From: Citreicella sp. C3M06
Lineage (GTDB): Bacteria > Pseudomonadota > Alphaproteobacteria > Rhodobacterales > Rhodobacteraceae
DNA length: 64,000 nt
Assembly (NCBI RefSeq): GCF_018860705.1
Contig: NZ_JAHKQA010000076.1
Coordinates: 1-64,000, forward strand
Direction: 5' to 3'
Part shown: in pieces, positions 36,456 to 46,862 of the stretch
Numbering within the stretch: position 1 is the first letter of the stretch
Layout of the letters: every line of letters begins with the position of its first letter
The notes under the pieces: generated by a model
What the model was told of the DNA's origin: nothing
Seen by the model: the letters and a program-made list of their open reading frames with translations, nothing else
Database searches by the model: none
Program-made: the position numbers and the translations under genes

Positions 36456-37465
36456 TGCGGCTGGCGTCCTATAACGTTGAATGGTTCGACGCGCTGTTCG
36501 ACGATTCCGGGGCGCTGCTGGAAGACGGCTGGTCGGCCCGCTACGGTGTGACGCGCATCCGACAGGCCGAAGCGCTGGGCATCGTCTTTACCGCGATGGA
36601 CGCCGATGCCATCATGGTGATCGAAGCCCCCGACACTAACACGCGCCGGGACACCGCCCGCGCGCTCAGCAGTTTTGTCGAGGCATTCAACCTGCGCACT
36701 ACGGGCGTTCTGACCGGCTTCATCAACAGCACCCAGCAGGAAATCGCGCTGCTGTATGATCCTGCGGTGCTCAGCGTGCGGCACGCGCCGATGGACAGCC
36801 CCGATGCCCCCCGCTTTGACGGGGTGCTGCGCATCGACCTTGATATCGACGCCAAGGCCGAAGACGTGACCTTTTCCAAGCCGCCGCTTGAGGTCGAGGT
36901 GGTCACCGCCTCTGGGCAACGCTTTCGGCTGATCGGGGCGCATCTGAAATCGAAGGCGCCGCATGGGGCCAAGGGGCATGATCAGGTGATGCGTCTTTCC
37001 ATCTCGAACCGGCGCAAGCAGCTGGCGCAGGCGATCTGGCTGCGGCGGCGCGTCGATGCGCTTTTGGCTGCGGGCGAAGAGGTCGTGGTGATGGGCGATC
37101 TCAACGATGGGCCGGGGCTGGACGAATACGAGCATCTGTTCGGCCGCAGTTCGGTCGAGATCGTACTGGGGCAGGGCGCGGGGGCGCTGCGCGATCCGAA
37201 TGCGGTCGAGGCGCTGCGCCCCGGGCTTGCGCCGCAGCCGACCTCGGCGCGGTTCTACATGGAAGATACCGGGCGCTACATGCAGTTCATGCTGGATTAC
37301 GTGATGGTGTCGTCGGGGCTGGCCGAGGGCGCGCAATGGCGCATCTGGCACCCGTTCGACGATGCGGTCTGCTGGCGCGATGCGGATCTGTGCGCGGCGC
37401 TGCTGGATGCCTCTGACCATTTTCCCGTCACGGTGGATCTGGTCACGGTCGATCCGACGGCCTAA
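36455..37465 (+). CDS. Endonuclease/exonuclease/phosphatase-family hydrolase
   Basis: A 336-residue EEP-fold protein. It begins MRLASYNVEWFDALFDDSGA (Asn of the metal site), has VIEAPDTNTRRDTARAL (metal-binding Glu), FRLIGAHLKSKAPHGAKGHD (LxxxHLKSK), EEVVVMGDLNDGPGLDEYEH (GDxND) and ends with DASDHFPVTVDLVTV (SDHxPV). All catalytic positions of the family are present. No signal peptide, so cytoplasmic. Substrate not inferable. Translationally coupled to the DjlA-like gene and closed by a terminator. Confidence 0.9.
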   Translation: MRLASYNVEWFDALFDDSGALLEDGWSARYGVTRIRQAEALGIVFTAMDADAIMVIEAPDTNTRRDTARALSSFVEAFNLRTTGVLTGFINSTQQEIALLYDPAVLSVRHAPMDSPDAPRFDGVLRIDLDIDAKAEDVTFSKPPLEVEVVTASGQRFRLIGAHLKSKAPHGAKGHDQVMRLSISNRRKQLAQAIWLRRRVDALLAAGEEVVVMGDLNDGPGLDEYEHLFGRSSVEIVLGQGAGALRDPNAVEALRPGLAPQPTSARFYMEDTGRYMQFMLDYVMVSSGLAEGAQWRIWHPFDDAVCWRDADLCAALLDASDHFPVTVDLVTVDPTA

Positions 37466-37471
37466 CCAAAA

Positions 37472-37491
37472 CGCGCCCCCGAAGGGGCGCG
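37472..37491. terminator. Terminator between convergent EEP and fruA genes
   Basis: CGCGCCCC, CGAA loop region, GGGGCGCG: 8-bp stem just after the EEP stop, with AAAA on the fruA side. Shared by both transcripts. Confidence 0.75.
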
Positions 37492-37499
37492 CTGGGGTC

Positions 37500-39293
37500 T
37501 CATTGGGCGGGCACGGCGGCCTTGTCGCCGTCAAGCCCGGCTTCAGCGGCGCTCAGCGGCTTTTTCAGCACGATCAGCAGGGCGGTGGTGATCACCGTGC
37601 CGATGGCGATGGCCATGGCGTAGCCGGCAAGGTTGGTCACCGCGTTGGGAATCGCCAGCACGAAGATGCCGCCATGCGGGGCCACCAGCTTGCAGCCCAA
37701 AAGCATCGACAGCGCGCCGGTGACGGCAGAACCGGCGACGATCGCGGGGATGACGCGGGCCGGGTCCTTGGCGGCAAAGGGGATCGCGCCTTCGGTGATG
37801 AAGCTCAGCCCCAGCACGGCGGAGGCGCCCGACGCTTCGCGTTCTTCGCGGGTAAAGCGGTTCTTGGCGATCCATGCGGCGATGGCAAGGCCCAGCGGCG
37901 GGGTCATGCCCGCGGCCATGGTGGCGGCCATCGGCGCGTAGGTGTCAGACGTCAGCAGCCCGACCGAGAAGGTATAGGCCGCCTTGTTGATCGGCCCGCC
38001 CATGTCGATCGCCATCATGCCGCCCAGCACAAGGCCCAGAAGCACGGCATTGGTGGTGCCAAGCCCTTGCAGGAAGCTGGTCATCGCCGCAAGGATCGCG
38101 GCCACCGGCTCGCCGACGATATAGACCATCACAAGCCCGGTCACGAGGGTCGATAGCAGCGGCAGGATCAGCACCGGCTTGAGCCCTTCAAGCGTCTGCG
38201 GCAGCTTGATATTGTCGCGCAGCCAGCGCGCCACGTAACCGGCAAGGAAACCGGCGACGATGCCGCCAAGGAAACCCGCCTGCAGGTTGACCGCTAGCAT
38301 CCCGCCGATCAGGCCCGGCGTCAGGCCCGGTCGGTCGGCGATGGAAAAAGCGATGAACCCCGCAAGAACCGGCACCATCAGCCCAAAGGCGCCGCCACCA
38401 CCGATGGCCATGAGCGCGGCGGCCAGCGTGCCTTCCTGTTCAAAGGCCTTGATGCCGAACACAAAGCTCAGCGCGATCAGCAGGCCGCCCGCAACCACCA
38501 GTGGCAGCATGTAGGACACGCCGGTGAGCAGGTGCATGTAGGGGCCGGACCGGCCCGCAGAGCGTTTGGCCTTGGCATCGGCGACCTGCCCGGCCAGCGA
38601 CGCGGACCCGGCTTTGCCGCCCAGCACCGCGCCATTGGCGACGGCCTCGTCCAGCAGCTTGGGCGCGCCTTTGACGGCGGCGCCGACCGAGGTCTTGTAG
38701 ACCTTTTTGCCGGCAAAGCGGCTGTCGTCGACATGGGTGTCGGCGGCGATCACCACGAGGTCGGCCTGCGCGATCTGCTCATCGCTCAGAGTGTTTTGCG
38801 AGCCGACCGAGCCTTGGGTTTCCACCGCGACGTCCCAGCCGCGCACGGCCCCGGCCTTTTTCAGCGCGTCGGCCGCCATGAAGGTATGCGCGATGCCGGT
38901 CGGGCAGGAGGTGATGGCGACAAGCCGTGTCACAGCTGCGGGGGCAGCCGCAGGCGCAGGCACTTCGACTGGCGCCTGCACGCGATCGCCCGTCAGCGCA
39001 AGCGCGGCGCGCAGGACCGCGCCGGTGTGCCGCACGGTGTCCGACGTGGAGGCCCGGTGCAGCGGCTTGTCAGCGAAGCGTGCGCCGTCGATGCCGATAT
39101 CGGTGGCCAGAAGCACCACGTCGGCCTCGGCGATCTCGGCCGCGCTCAGCGGGTTTTCGGTGCCGTTTGCGCCTTGGCGTTCGATGCGGATCTGGTGGCC
39201 CATACGGTGGGCGGTTTCCGCCAGCGCCTCGGCGGCCATGTGGGTATGAGCAATGCCGGTCGAGCAAGCCGCCACGGCAACGATCCTGGTCAT
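37500..39293 (-). CDS. fruA: Fructose PTS permease EIIBBC
   Basis: A 597-residue membrane permease that takes up fructose and phosphorylates it to fructose 1-phosphate. There are two N-terminal EIIB units, each with a candidate Cys: Cys10 in VAACSTGIAHTHMAAEALAE and Cys130 in ITSCPTGIAHTFMAADALKK; the second should be the catalytic one. An Ala/Pro linker separates them. The EIIC domain (about residues 245-590) has about nine hydrophobic spans with GLSFITEGAIPFAAKDPARV near the end, the GITEGAIPFA-type substrate motif. Start at 39293 overlaps the fruK stop as ATGA. Last gene of fruBKA. Confidence 0.95.
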   Translation of the reverse strand: MTRIVAVAACSTGIAHTHMAAEALAETAHRMGHQIRIERQGANGTENPLSAAEIAEADVVLLATDIGIDGARFADKPLHRASTSDTVRHTGAVLRAALALTGDRVQAPVEVPAPAAAPAAVTRLVAITSCPTGIAHTFMAADALKKAGAVRGWDVAVETQGSVGSQNTLSDEQIAQADLVVIAADTHVDDSRFAGKKVYKTSVGAAVKGAPKLLDEAVANGAVLGGKAGSASLAGQVADAKAKRSAGRSGPYMHLLTGVSYMLPLVVAGGLLIALSFVFGIKAFEQEGTLAAALMAIGGGGAFGLMVPVLAGFIAFSIADRPGLTPGLIGGMLAVNLQAGFLGGIVAGFLAGYVARWLRDNIKLPQTLEGLKPVLILPLLSTLVTGLVMVYIVGEPVAAILAAMTSFLQGLGTTNAVLLGLVLGGMMAIDMGGPINKAAYTFSVGLLTSDTYAPMAATMAAGMTPPLGLAIAAWIAKNRFTREEREASGASAVLGLSFITEGAIPFAAKDPARVIPAIVAGSAVTGALSMLLGCKLVAPHGGIFVLAIPNAVTNLAGYAMAIAIGTVITTALLIVLKKPLSAAEAGLDGDKAAVPAQ

Positions 39294-40264
39294 GCGTGGA
39301 TCCTCCCTTTCGTATGATCTTCGAGCACGGTCACGGTGACCGCGCGGGCGTGGTCTTCGATGCGTGCGGGGGCGGGCAGATGCGGACCGATCTCGCCCAG
39401 AGCGCCGAGCGAAAAGGCGGTGGCCAGCCGGGCGCTGTCGGCCAGTGACAGGCCAAGCGTGTCGGCATGGATCAGCCCTGCGACCATGGCATCGCCGCAA
39501 CCGACGGTGCTGACCACCTGCATTTTTGGTGGCACGGCCAGAACCGCTTCGTGCGGGGTCACCAGCACGGCGCCATCGGCGCCCATCGACACGGCGACAA
39601 GCGCGACGCCCTTGCGGGTGATCTCGCGCGCGGCGGCCACCACCTGATCGGGGCCGGTCAGCCTGCGCCCAAGCAGCGCGCCAAGCTCGTCGATGTTGGG
39701 CTTGATCAGGTCGGGCGCCGCGCGCAGCGCCTGTTCCAGCGGCGCGCCCGAGGTATCGAGCGCAACCTTCGCGCCGCTGCGTCTGGCCAGCGCGACCAGC
39801 CCGGCATAGGCATCGAGCTTCAGCCCGCCCGGCAGCGAGCCGCAGAGCGCGACCCATGACAGCCCGCCTTGCAGCAGATCCGTCAGCAGCTCGGCCACGA
39901 CGCGCAGATCGGCGGCGCTGGCGGGCGCGCCGGGAAAGTTCAGGTCGGTGACGGTGTTCGCGTCGGGATCGACGATCTTGATGTTGGTGCGGGTGGCGCC
40001 ATCGATGCGCAGGCAATCGTCATGCAGGCCAGAGGCCTTGAAATGCGCCTCGAACAGCGCGGCATTGTCGCGACCAAGCAGGCCGGTGACAGCAACGTCA
40101 TGTCCGAAGCTGGCCAGAAAGGATGCCACGTTGACGCCCTTGCCGCCAGCGTCGGTGCGGGTCGATGCGGCCCGGTTGACGCTGTCGAGCGCAAAGCCGG
40201 GGCAGGTGACGGTCTGGTCGATGGCCGAATTGAGCGAGACGGCGGCAATGCGGGGACGGCTCAT
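39290..40264 (-). CDS. fruK: 1-Phosphofructokinase
   Basis: A 324-residue PfkB-family sugar kinase making fructose 1,6-bisphosphate. Signature 1 is AGGKGVNVASFLASFGHDVA; signature 2 region is VVSTVGCGDAMVAGLIHADT with the catalytic Asp in GCGDAM (Cys replaces the common Ala). LNFPGAP and SLPGGLKLDAY are typical of the LacC/FruK branch. The ATG overlaps the fruB stop by four bases and its own end overlaps fruA. Confidence 0.95.
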   Translation of the reverse strand: MSRPRIAAVSLNSAIDQTVTCPGFALDSVNRAASTRTDAGGKGVNVASFLASFGHDVAVTGLLGRDNAALFEAHFKASGLHDDCLRIDGATRTNIKIVDPDANTVTDLNFPGAPASAADLRVVAELLTDLLQGGLSWVALCGSLPGGLKLDAYAGLVALARRSGAKVALDTSGAPLEQALRAAPDLIKPNIDELGALLGRRLTGPDQVVAAAREITRKGVALVAVSMGADGAVLVTPHEAVLAVPPKMQVVSTVGCGDAMVAGLIHADTLGLSLADSARLATAFSLGALGEIGPHLPAPARIEDHARAVTVTVLEDHTKGRIHA

Positions 40265-42735
40265 CGCGATGCTCCCAGCGCCCGGACCGACGCCGCATCG
40301 GGGCAGGCCAGCGCCCGCTGCGCCAGGTCTCGGCATTGCTCCATCGACAGGCTGCGCAGCTCGGCCTTGACCGAGGGGATCGACGGGATCGACACCGACA
40401 GTTCCACCAGCCCCAGCCCGCTGAGGATGCGCGCACCCAGCGGATCGCCCGCGACGCCGCCGCAGGCACCGACCCAGATGCCCGCCGCGTTGGCGGCCTG
40501 CACCGTCTGGTCGATCAGCCGCAGCACGGCCGGGTGCAGCCCGTCGGCCTTGCGCGCCAACGTCGGGTGCATCCGGTCCATCGCCAGCGCGTATTGGGTC
40601 AGATCGTTGGTGCCGATGGAAAAGAAATCGACGCGCTGCGCCAGTTCGGGGGCCATCAGCACGGCCGAGGGCACCTCGATCATGATGCCCATCTCGGCGC
40701 GCTCGGCCCCGACCTCGGCGCGGATCTCTTCGGCGATGCGCAGCGCGGCATCGAGCTCGTCGGTCATTGCGACCATCGGGAACATGATGCGCACCGGGCC
40801 GCGCGCCGAGGCGCGGAAGATTGCCCGCAACTGGGTGCGGAAGATCGGCTCGTGGGTCAGGCAGAAGCGGATGCCGCGCTCGCCCAGAAACGGGTTTTCC
40901 TCGACCGGCATCTGAAGATACGGGATCTCCTTGTCGCCGCCCACATCGAGCGTGCGGATGATGATCGGCAAGCCGTTCATCGCGTCGAGCATGGCCGAAT
41001 AGATCGCCACCTGCTCGTCTTCGCTGGGCGCATGGTCGCGGTTCACGAACAGGAATTCGGTGCGCAGCAGGCCGACGCCTTCGCCGCCTGCCTCGATCGC
41101 CGCCGTCGCCTCGGGCACGTCCGAGATGTTGGCGACAACCTCGATGCGCGCGCCATCGGTGGTGATGGCGGGCTTGTAGCGATCGCGCGCCTCAATCTCG
41201 CGCTGCCGGGCAAGATCGCTCATCGCGGCCTCGGCCCAGTTGCGATCGGTGTCGGTCGGGCGCAGCACCAGCGCGCCGCCCATGCCATCGAGCAGCGCCG
41301 GGGTGCCGTTGGCCACGTCCAGCACCGCCTGACCGGCGCCCACCACGGCGGGAATATCCAGAGAACGTGCAATGATCGAGGTGTGCGAGGTCGGCCCGCC
41401 AGACGCGGTGCACAGCCCCTTGACCAGCGCCTTGTCCAGCTGCGCCGTATCCGAAGGCGTCAGATCGTCGGCCACCAGCACGCAGGGCGTGTCGGGCAGG
41501 CGCGCGCCCCCCGTCACCCGGCCCAGCAGCTTGAGCACCCGCAGCCCGACATCGCGCAGATCGGTGGCGCGGGCGGCCAGCGTGGCGTCATGCATGCCCG
41601 CCAGCAAATCGGCGCGTTCGGTAAAGGCGGCATTCCAGCCGGATGCGGCGCTGCGGCCTTGCGCGATCAGCGCGGCGGCGGCCTCGATCATTTCGGGGTC
41701 GCCAAGGAATTCCTGATGGGCGCGAAAGATCTGCGCCTTGGCGGGGCCGCTTTTCTTCCAGACCTCTTCGTAGAGGTCTTCAAGCTGGCGCCAGGCGGTC
41801 TGGATCGCGGCGTCGAGCTTTTCACGCTCGGCCACGGCATCGGCGGCGGTTTCGTCAAACGTGACATCTTCGCGCAGGAACTGGAAGACGGGGGCCAGCG
41901 CATAGCCGGGCGAGGAAGAAATCCCCGGCAGCACATGGCCCTCCCATTCGAGCGCCACGGCGGACGGGGCCGAGCCCGCCGCCGCATCCCCGACGCTGTC
42001 ATCTTCGTCTTCCAGCCCCGCAGCGAAGGCGGCGCGCAGGGCATCCAGTGCCTCCGCGGCCTGAGGTCCCTCGGCGGACACGGTGATCTCGGTGCCTTTT
42101 TCCGCCCCGAGGCGCAGCAGCGAGATCAGCGATTTGGCGTTGCCGGACCGCTCGCCATGGCGCAGCTGGATCTCGGCATCAAAGCGTTTGGCGATATCGA
42201 CCAGCGCCGTGGCGGGGCGGGCGTGCAGCCCGTGCGCCCCGCGGATGGTCGCGGTAAAGGACTGGTCCAGATCGCTCGCCGGTACGGTATCGTTGGCGGG
42301 CGAGGCGGCCTGCCCGGTCAGGCGCGCCACGATATCGGCAGGATCGAGCGTGGTGGCGAGCTTTTCAGCCTCGGCCTCATCGCCCAGCACGTCGGTCAGG
42401 TTGGTCAGCACGGCAAGGTGTTCATCAGAGCGCGCAGCGATGGCAACCACCAGCCGGGCGCGCTCGCCCGAGCCCCAGTCGACCCCGGCGGGCAGCTGCA
42501 CCACCGCGATGGCGGTGTCATGGATCAGGTCGCGATCCTTGGGCAGGCCATGCGGAATGGCGATGCCATTGCCAAGAAAGGTGTTCGCCACCTTTTCGCG
42601 CCCCATCATCGACGCGCCATAGCGCGGATCGATCTTGCCAGCGGCAGTGAGGAGATCCACGGCTTGTGCAATGGCATCCGCCTTGTCGGTGGCACTCTTG
42701 CCAATCGCGACGAGATCGTTTGTCAGGGTAAGCAC
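40261..42735 (-). CDS. fruB: Fructose PTS phosphoryl-transfer protein EIIA-HPr-EI
   Basis: An 824-residue fusion carrying the whole soluble phosphorelay. EIIA(Fru) occupies about residues 1-145 with His62 in [14 protein letters not shown]; HPr about 155-245 with His171 in [15 protein letters not shown]; Enzyme I about 265-824 with His451 in [20 protein letters not shown], and the PEP-binding region with [21 protein letters not shown] dedicated Enzyme I means this pathway does not need a general ptsI/ptsH. First gene of the operon; AGGAGAAC lies before the ATG. The divergent sensor gene starts 69 bases away. Confidence 0.96.
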   Translation of the reverse strand: MLTLTNDLVAIGKSATDKADAIAQAVDLLTAAGKIDPRYGASMMGREKVANTFLGNGIAIPHGLPKDRDLIHDTAIAVVQLPAGVDWGSGERARLVVAIAARSDEHLAVLTNLTDVLGDEAEAEKLATTLDPADIVARLTGQAASPANDTVPASDLDQSFTATIRGAHGLHARPATALVDIAKRFDAEIQLRHGERSGNAKSLISLLRLGAEKGTEITVSAEGPQAAEALDALRAAFAAGLEDEDDSVGDAAAGSAPSAVALEWEGHVLPGISSSPGYALAPVFQFLREDVTFDETAADAVAEREKLDAAIQTAWRQLEDLYEEVWKKSGPAKAQIFRAHQEFLGDPEMIEAAAALIAQGRSAASGWNAAFTERADLLAGMHDATLAARATDLRDVGLRVLKLLGRVTGGARLPDTPCVLVADDLTPSDTAQLDKALVKGLCTASGGPTSHTSIIARSLDIPAVVGAGQAVLDVANGTPALLDGMGGALVLRPTDTDRNWAEAAMSDLARQREIEARDRYKPAITTDGARIEVVANISDVPEATAAIEAGGEGVGLLRTEFLFVNRDHAPSEDEQVAIYSAMLDAMNGLPIIIRTLDVGGDKEIPYLQMPVEENPFLGERGIRFCLTHEPIFRTQLRAIFRASARGPVRIMFPMVAMTDELDAALRIAEEIRAEVGAERAEMGIMIEVPSAVLMAPELAQRVDFFSIGTNDLTQYALAMDRMHPTLARKADGLHPAVLRLIDQTVQAANAAGIWVGACGGVAGDPLGARILSGLGLVELSVSIPSIPSVKAELRSLSMEQCRDLAQRALACPDAASVRALGASR

Positions 42736-42804
42736 GGTGTTCTCCTCGGCCTGCGCGTGTCAGTATGGTCGCGCGGTCAGAGGCACCCGCCAGATGAACA
42801 GAGT

Positions 42805-44214
42805 ATGTCGCGCAGCATGGACAGGATTGTAATATTTGTCATATGGGCCACGTTTGCCTGCCTTGGCGGGTCTGCGCAGGCGATCACCGTACTGACGCGC
42901 GATGGCAAGCCGATCGCGGGGCCGGCGCAGACGCATGGCGCAAGCTTTACCGCCGCCACGGGCACGCCGGTGCAGGTGGTGCGGCGCCCCTTCGATGGGC
43001 TTTACGCCGAGATCATGCTGGGCTTTGTCACCGGGCGCAGCAGGGCGGATGTGCTGATCTTTCCCGCCGCGTGGTTGCCGGATTTCGCACCCTATCTGGC
43101 GCCGGTGCCCGAGGCGCTGGTGAGCGGCCCGCTGGTGCAGGGCATCGCCCCGGCCTTTCGCGACACGCTGATGCGCTGGCAGGGGGCGTGGAAGGCGGTG
43201 ACGCTGGACGGCGATCTGCACATGGGGGCCTATCGGCGCGATTTATTCGAAGACCCCGCCATCGCCGCCGCATGGCGCGCGCAGACCGGCAGCGCGCTGG
43301 CTCCGCCGCGAACCTGGGTCGAATACACCCGGCTGGCCGAGTTTTTCGCCGCCCGCCCCGAGGTGCGCTACGGCACGCTCGAGGCATCGGCGCAGGGCGG
43401 GCAGCGGCTGTGGTACCTGTTCAGTCATGTCGCCGCGCTGGTACGCTCGCCCGGGGCGTTGTTCTTTGATCCGCAGACCATGCGCCCGGCCATCGACAGC
43501 CCGCCCTGGGTCGAGGCGCTGACTCAGTATCTTGTGGCCATTGCCACGGGGCCGGGGGATCTTGGCAGCCACGAGGTGCGCACACGCTTTGCCGCTGGCG
43601 AGGCCGCGATGGCCGTCGACTGGTCGGACATCGGGCTCTATGCGTCCGATCCGGGGCTGTCGGCTGTGGCGGGGCGCACCGGGTTCTTTGTGCTGCCGGG
43701 CAGCGATCGGGTCTGGACCGGGGCTTCGTGGCAGCGGCAAGAGCCGCAGCCGGTGCCATTCCTTGCCTTTGGTGGCTGGATCGCCGCTGTCCCTGCCGAT
43801 GCCGTCGATCAGGAGGGCGCGTGGGATTTCATCCGCTGGATGATGGACCCGGCCCGCGCCGATGCGGATGTACGCGACGGCGCGTCGGGATTGAACCCTT
43901 ACCGCAAGGCCCAACTCGAAGACCTTGCGGGCTGGACCCGCGTCATGGGCAGCGCGGCGCAGGGCTATCTGGATGTACTGGGCGACAGCCTTGCCTCGCC
44001 CCATGCCGTGCCCGACCTGCGTATTCCGGGATATCCGGCCTATCTGGCGGTGCTCGATGCCGAGCTTGACGCCGTGCTGGACGGGCGCAAGCCTCCGTCA
44101 GAGGCGCTGTCTACGGCCGCTGCCGCATGGGATCAGATCACCGACCGTCTGGGGCGCGCGGCGCAGGGGCGCAATTACCGCGAAGCCATGGGCCTGAAGG
44201 AGACCGCCCCATGA
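42805..44214 (+). CDS. Periplasmic solute-binding protein, probable sensor partner
   Basis: A 469-residue exported protein, MSRSMDRIVIFVIWATFACL then GGSAQA as signal peptide, and a type-1 ABC extracellular solute-binding fold: FAAGEAAMAVDWSDIGLYAS, FLAFGGWIAAVPADAVDQEG and AWDFIRWMMDPARADAD are sugar-binding-protein-like. No permease or ATPase gene is nearby. Instead its stop overlaps the start of a membrane histidine kinase (ATGA), so it probably reports ligand occupancy to that kinase rather than feeding a transporter. An ATG four codons on is an alternative start. The ligand could be fructose or a relative, given the divergent fru operon. Confidence 0.8.
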   Translation: MSRSMDRIVIFVIWATFACLGGSAQAITVLTRDGKPIAGPAQTHGASFTAATGTPVQVVRRPFDGLYAEIMLGFVTGRSRADVLIFPAAWLPDFAPYLAPVPEALVSGPLVQGIAPAFRDTLMRWQGAWKAVTLDGDLHMGAYRRDLFEDPAIAAAWRAQTGSALAPPRTWVEYTRLAEFFAARPEVRYGTLEASAQGGQRLWYLFSHVAALVRSPGALFFDPQTMRPAIDSPPWVEALTQYLVAIATGPGDLGSHEVRTRFAAGEAAMAVDWSDIGLYASDPGLSAVAGRTGFFVLPGSDRVWTGASWQRQEPQPVPFLAFGGWIAAVPADAVDQEGAWDFIRWMMDPARADADVRDGASGLNPYRKAQLEDLAGWTRVMGSAAQGYLDVLGDSLASPHAVPDLRIPGYPAYLAVLDAELDAVLDGRKPPSEALSTAAAAWDQITDRLGRAAQGRNYREAMGLKETAP

Positions 44215-46862
44215 GATGGCGCGGCATCGAAGGGCGGATGCTGCTGATCGTGGCGCTGTCGAGCCTTGCGATGGTGGTGGCAAGCGTTGCGGCGCTTGGC
44301 GCGTTGAATCGCATCGGTCGCGCCGCCGAAGAAGTCACAGAGCGTGACCTGCCCGAAGTCACGGCGGCGCTGGAACTGGCGCGGATCGGTGAGCGGCTGC
44401 AAAGCCGGGGGGCGTCGCTGATGGTGGCGGGATCGCAATGGGCGACGCTGGCGGCGCAGGCGGCCATCGATGCCGATCTTGCGGCCTTTACCGCGCAGGC
44501 CGAAGCCCTGCATGCGGTACGGCCCGATGTTCAGCGTATCCCCGCCGAGGCGCAGGATCTCGCGGCAGAACTGGCCCGGCTTCGCGCGCAGCTTGACAAC
44601 CGCCGGGCGCTTGGCGCTGGGCAAGAACTCGCCCGGCGCAGGATGTTCGAAGACATCAACCAGCTGCGCCAGCTCATCGGCCCGTCGATCCTTGCGATCG
44701 AGGCGATCACCTCGGGCAACGCGCTGGCCGAGCCGGGGACATGGCGCACCGCGGTGCGCTCGCAGGCGCCGCTGCTGGCGGTCGAACGGCTGACCAACCT
44801 TGCAACGGCGGCGATCCTGCGGGCGGGCGGGGCCGATGCCTATGGGCTGGCACAGATCCGTGCCGGTTATGCCCGCAGCGTGGCGCAACTGGAGACGCAG
44901 GTGGCGGCGCTGCCGCAAGGGCTGCGCGCCGGGGCCGAGGCGGCGGCGCGCAGCTTTGCAGAGCAGCTTTCACCGGGCGGGCTGTTCGATCTGCGCGCGC
45001 GCGAGCTGGCGGCGCAGGCCGGTGCCCAGACCGCCTTGACCGGGGTCGGCAACCGGGCCGCGACGCTCAAGCGGATGGTCGATGCCGGTGCCATCGAGGC
45101 GGGGCAGCGCATGGCGAGCGTCACGCAGGGCCTGCGCCAGACCATCCTTGCGCGCAGTTCGCAATTCGCCGCCGTCGGGCTGACGGTGATCCTGCTTGCG
45201 GCGCTGGCCTCGTACCTGTTGGTGATCCGCCCGCTCGGGCGCAACCTTGCCGGGGTGACCACCGCCATGACCCGCCTTGCCGCCGGTGAGCGCGACGCGC
45301 AGGTGCCCGGCGCCGAGCGGCGCGACGAGATCGGCGACCTTGCCCGCGCCTTCACCGTTTTCAAGGACAACTCGGTCCATATGGAGCAACTCGACCGGCA
45401 ACTGGCCGAACGCTCAAACCTGCTGCTGACCACCTTCGAGACCATGAAGGATGGCTTTTCGGTGTTTGACGAACACCGCCGTCTGCGGGCCTTCAACCCG
45501 CAATATGCCGCGCTTTACGGCTTTGATGCGGCGGATCTGGTCAACCGCCCGTCGCTGGAGAGGATCAACCGGCAGCTGCGCGTGCAAGGGGTGCGTGCCT
45601 TTTTGCCGGGCGGCGAGGAGCTGCCCCTTGACCGGGTGTCGCAGCGGCGGATGACACAGGCATACCGGCACGAATTGCGCTTTCCCGGCGGGCGGGTGAT
45701 CGAACTGCGCTCGACCCCGAATCCGCGCGGCGGCTTTGCCACCATCCATATGGATGTGAGCGAACAGCGGAACACCGAAAGCCAGCTGCTACAGGCGCAG
45801 AAGATGGAAAGCGTTGGCCTGCTGACCGGAGAAATTGCGCATGATTTCAACAACATCCTTGCGGTGATTCTTGGCAATCTCAACATCCTCGCCCGCGAAG
45901 AGACGGTGCCTGAGCCGCTCAAGGGCCGGGTGCGCCGGGCGCAGGGCGCGGCGGAACGGGCGGCGGGGCTGGTGAGCCGCCTGCTGACCTTTGCCCGCCG
46001 CCAGCGCCTTGCGCCGGAAAACGTCGATGTCAACGCGCTGGCGCTCGGCATGGCCGATTTGCTCGAGACCAGCCTTGGCAGCGGGGTGCGCCTGCGCATG
46101 GATCTGGCCGAGGGGCTGGCAAAGCTGCGCGTCGATCCGGGCCAGCTCGAGGCGGCGTTGATGAACCTTGCGGTGAATGCGCGCGATGCGATGGGCGGGC
46201 AGGGCGAGATCACCATTGCAACCCGCCCGGCGGGCGAGATGGTGGCGCTCAGCGTCTCCGACACCGGGCCGGGCATCCCCGAGGCGCTGGCCGCGCAGGT
46301 GTTCGAGCCGTTCTTCACCACCAAGCCGGTGGGCAAGGGCAGCGGGCTGGGCCTGTCGATGGTCTATGGCTTTGCCCGCCAGTCGGGCGGCAGCGTGCAG
46401 ATTGAATCGGCTGCGGGCGCATGCATCACCCTGCATCTGCCGGTGTCGAAGCTGGGCGACACCCCGACGCCCGTGTTTGCCGACTTGCCGCATGACGCCT
46501 GCATTCTTGCGGTCGACGACGATGCCGACCTGCTTGAGGTGACCGCCGAACAGCTGCGCCGGCTGGGCTATGCGGTGGTGACGGCGCGGGGCGGCCCCGA
46601 GGCGCTGGAGTTGCTGGAAGAGATCCCCGAGATTGACCTGCTGTATTCCGATGTCTCGATGCCCGGCGGCATGAGCGGCGGCGAACTGGCGCAGGCGGCG
46701 CGGCGGATGCGGCCCGATCTTGCGGTGCTCTATACCTCGGGGGGGGCTGCCGCAGGGCTCTCGCCCCTGTTGCGCAAGCCGGTGTCCGAAGAGCTGCTTG
46801 CCAGCTCGGTCCGCCGCGTGCTTGAGGATCAGAGCCGCGTCACCTCGGTATCGAACACATAG
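44211..46862 (+). CDS. Hybrid sensor histidine kinase with periplasmic domain
   Basis: An 883-residue kinase. Transmembrane helix 1 lies at about 10-32 (MLLIVALSSLAMVVASVAAL); a roughly 290-residue all-helical periplasmic sensor, TorS-like in length, follows; helix 2 lies at about 320-345 (FAAVGLTVILLAALASYLLV). Then HAMP, a PAS domain (about 405-520), HisKA with phospho-His about 544 in GEIAHDFNNILAVILGNLNI, and HATPase with SDTGPGIPEALAAQVFEPFF and GSGLGLSMVYG. A C-terminal receiver has ACILAVDDDADLLEVT and LLYSDVSMPGGMSG. Coupled to the upstream binding protein. The 3' end overlaps the convergent response-regulator gene by 34 bases. Confidence 0.9.
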   Translation: MRWRGIEGRMLLIVALSSLAMVVASVAALGALNRIGRAAEEVTERDLPEVTAALELARIGERLQSRGASLMVAGSQWATLAAQAAIDADLAAFTAQAEALHAVRPDVQRIPAEAQDLAAELARLRAQLDNRRALGAGQELARRRMFEDINQLRQLIGPSILAIEAITSGNALAEPGTWRTAVRSQAPLLAVERLTNLATAAILRAGGADAYGLAQIRAGYARSVAQLETQVAALPQGLRAGAEAAARSFAEQLSPGGLFDLRARELAAQAGAQTALTGVGNRAATLKRMVDAGAIEAGQRMASVTQGLRQTILARSSQFAAVGLTVILLAALASYLLVIRPLGRNLAGVTTAMTRLAAGERDAQVPGAERRDEIGDLARAFTVFKDNSVHMEQLDRQLAERSNLLLTTFETMKDGFSVFDEHRRLRAFNPQYAALYGFDAADLVNRPSLERINRQLRVQGVRAFLPGGEELPLDRVSQRRMTQAYRHELRFPGGRVIELRSTPNPRGGFATIHMDVSEQRNTESQLLQAQKMESVGLLTGEIAHDFNNILAVILGNLNILAREETVPEPLKGRVRRAQGAAERAAGLVSRLLTFARRQRLAPENVDVNALALGMADLLETSLGSGVRLRMDLAEGLAKLRVDPGQLEAALMNLAVNARDAMGGQGEITIATRPAGEMVALSVSDTGPGIPEALAAQVFEPFFTTKPVGKGSGLGLSMVYGFARQSGGSVQIESAAGACITLHLPVSKLGDTPTPVFADLPHDACILAVDDDADLLEVTAEQLRRLGYAVVTARGGPEALELLEEIPEIDLLYSDVSMPGGMSGGELAQAARRMRPDLAVLYTSGGAAAGLSPLLRKPVSEELLASSVRRVLEDQSRVTSVSNT

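Noticed and set aside
40336-42735. Plus-strand frame across fruB joined to the binding-protein gene
   Set aside because: Only the part from 42805 has a signal peptide and solute-binding motifs; the rest is antisense to fruB.
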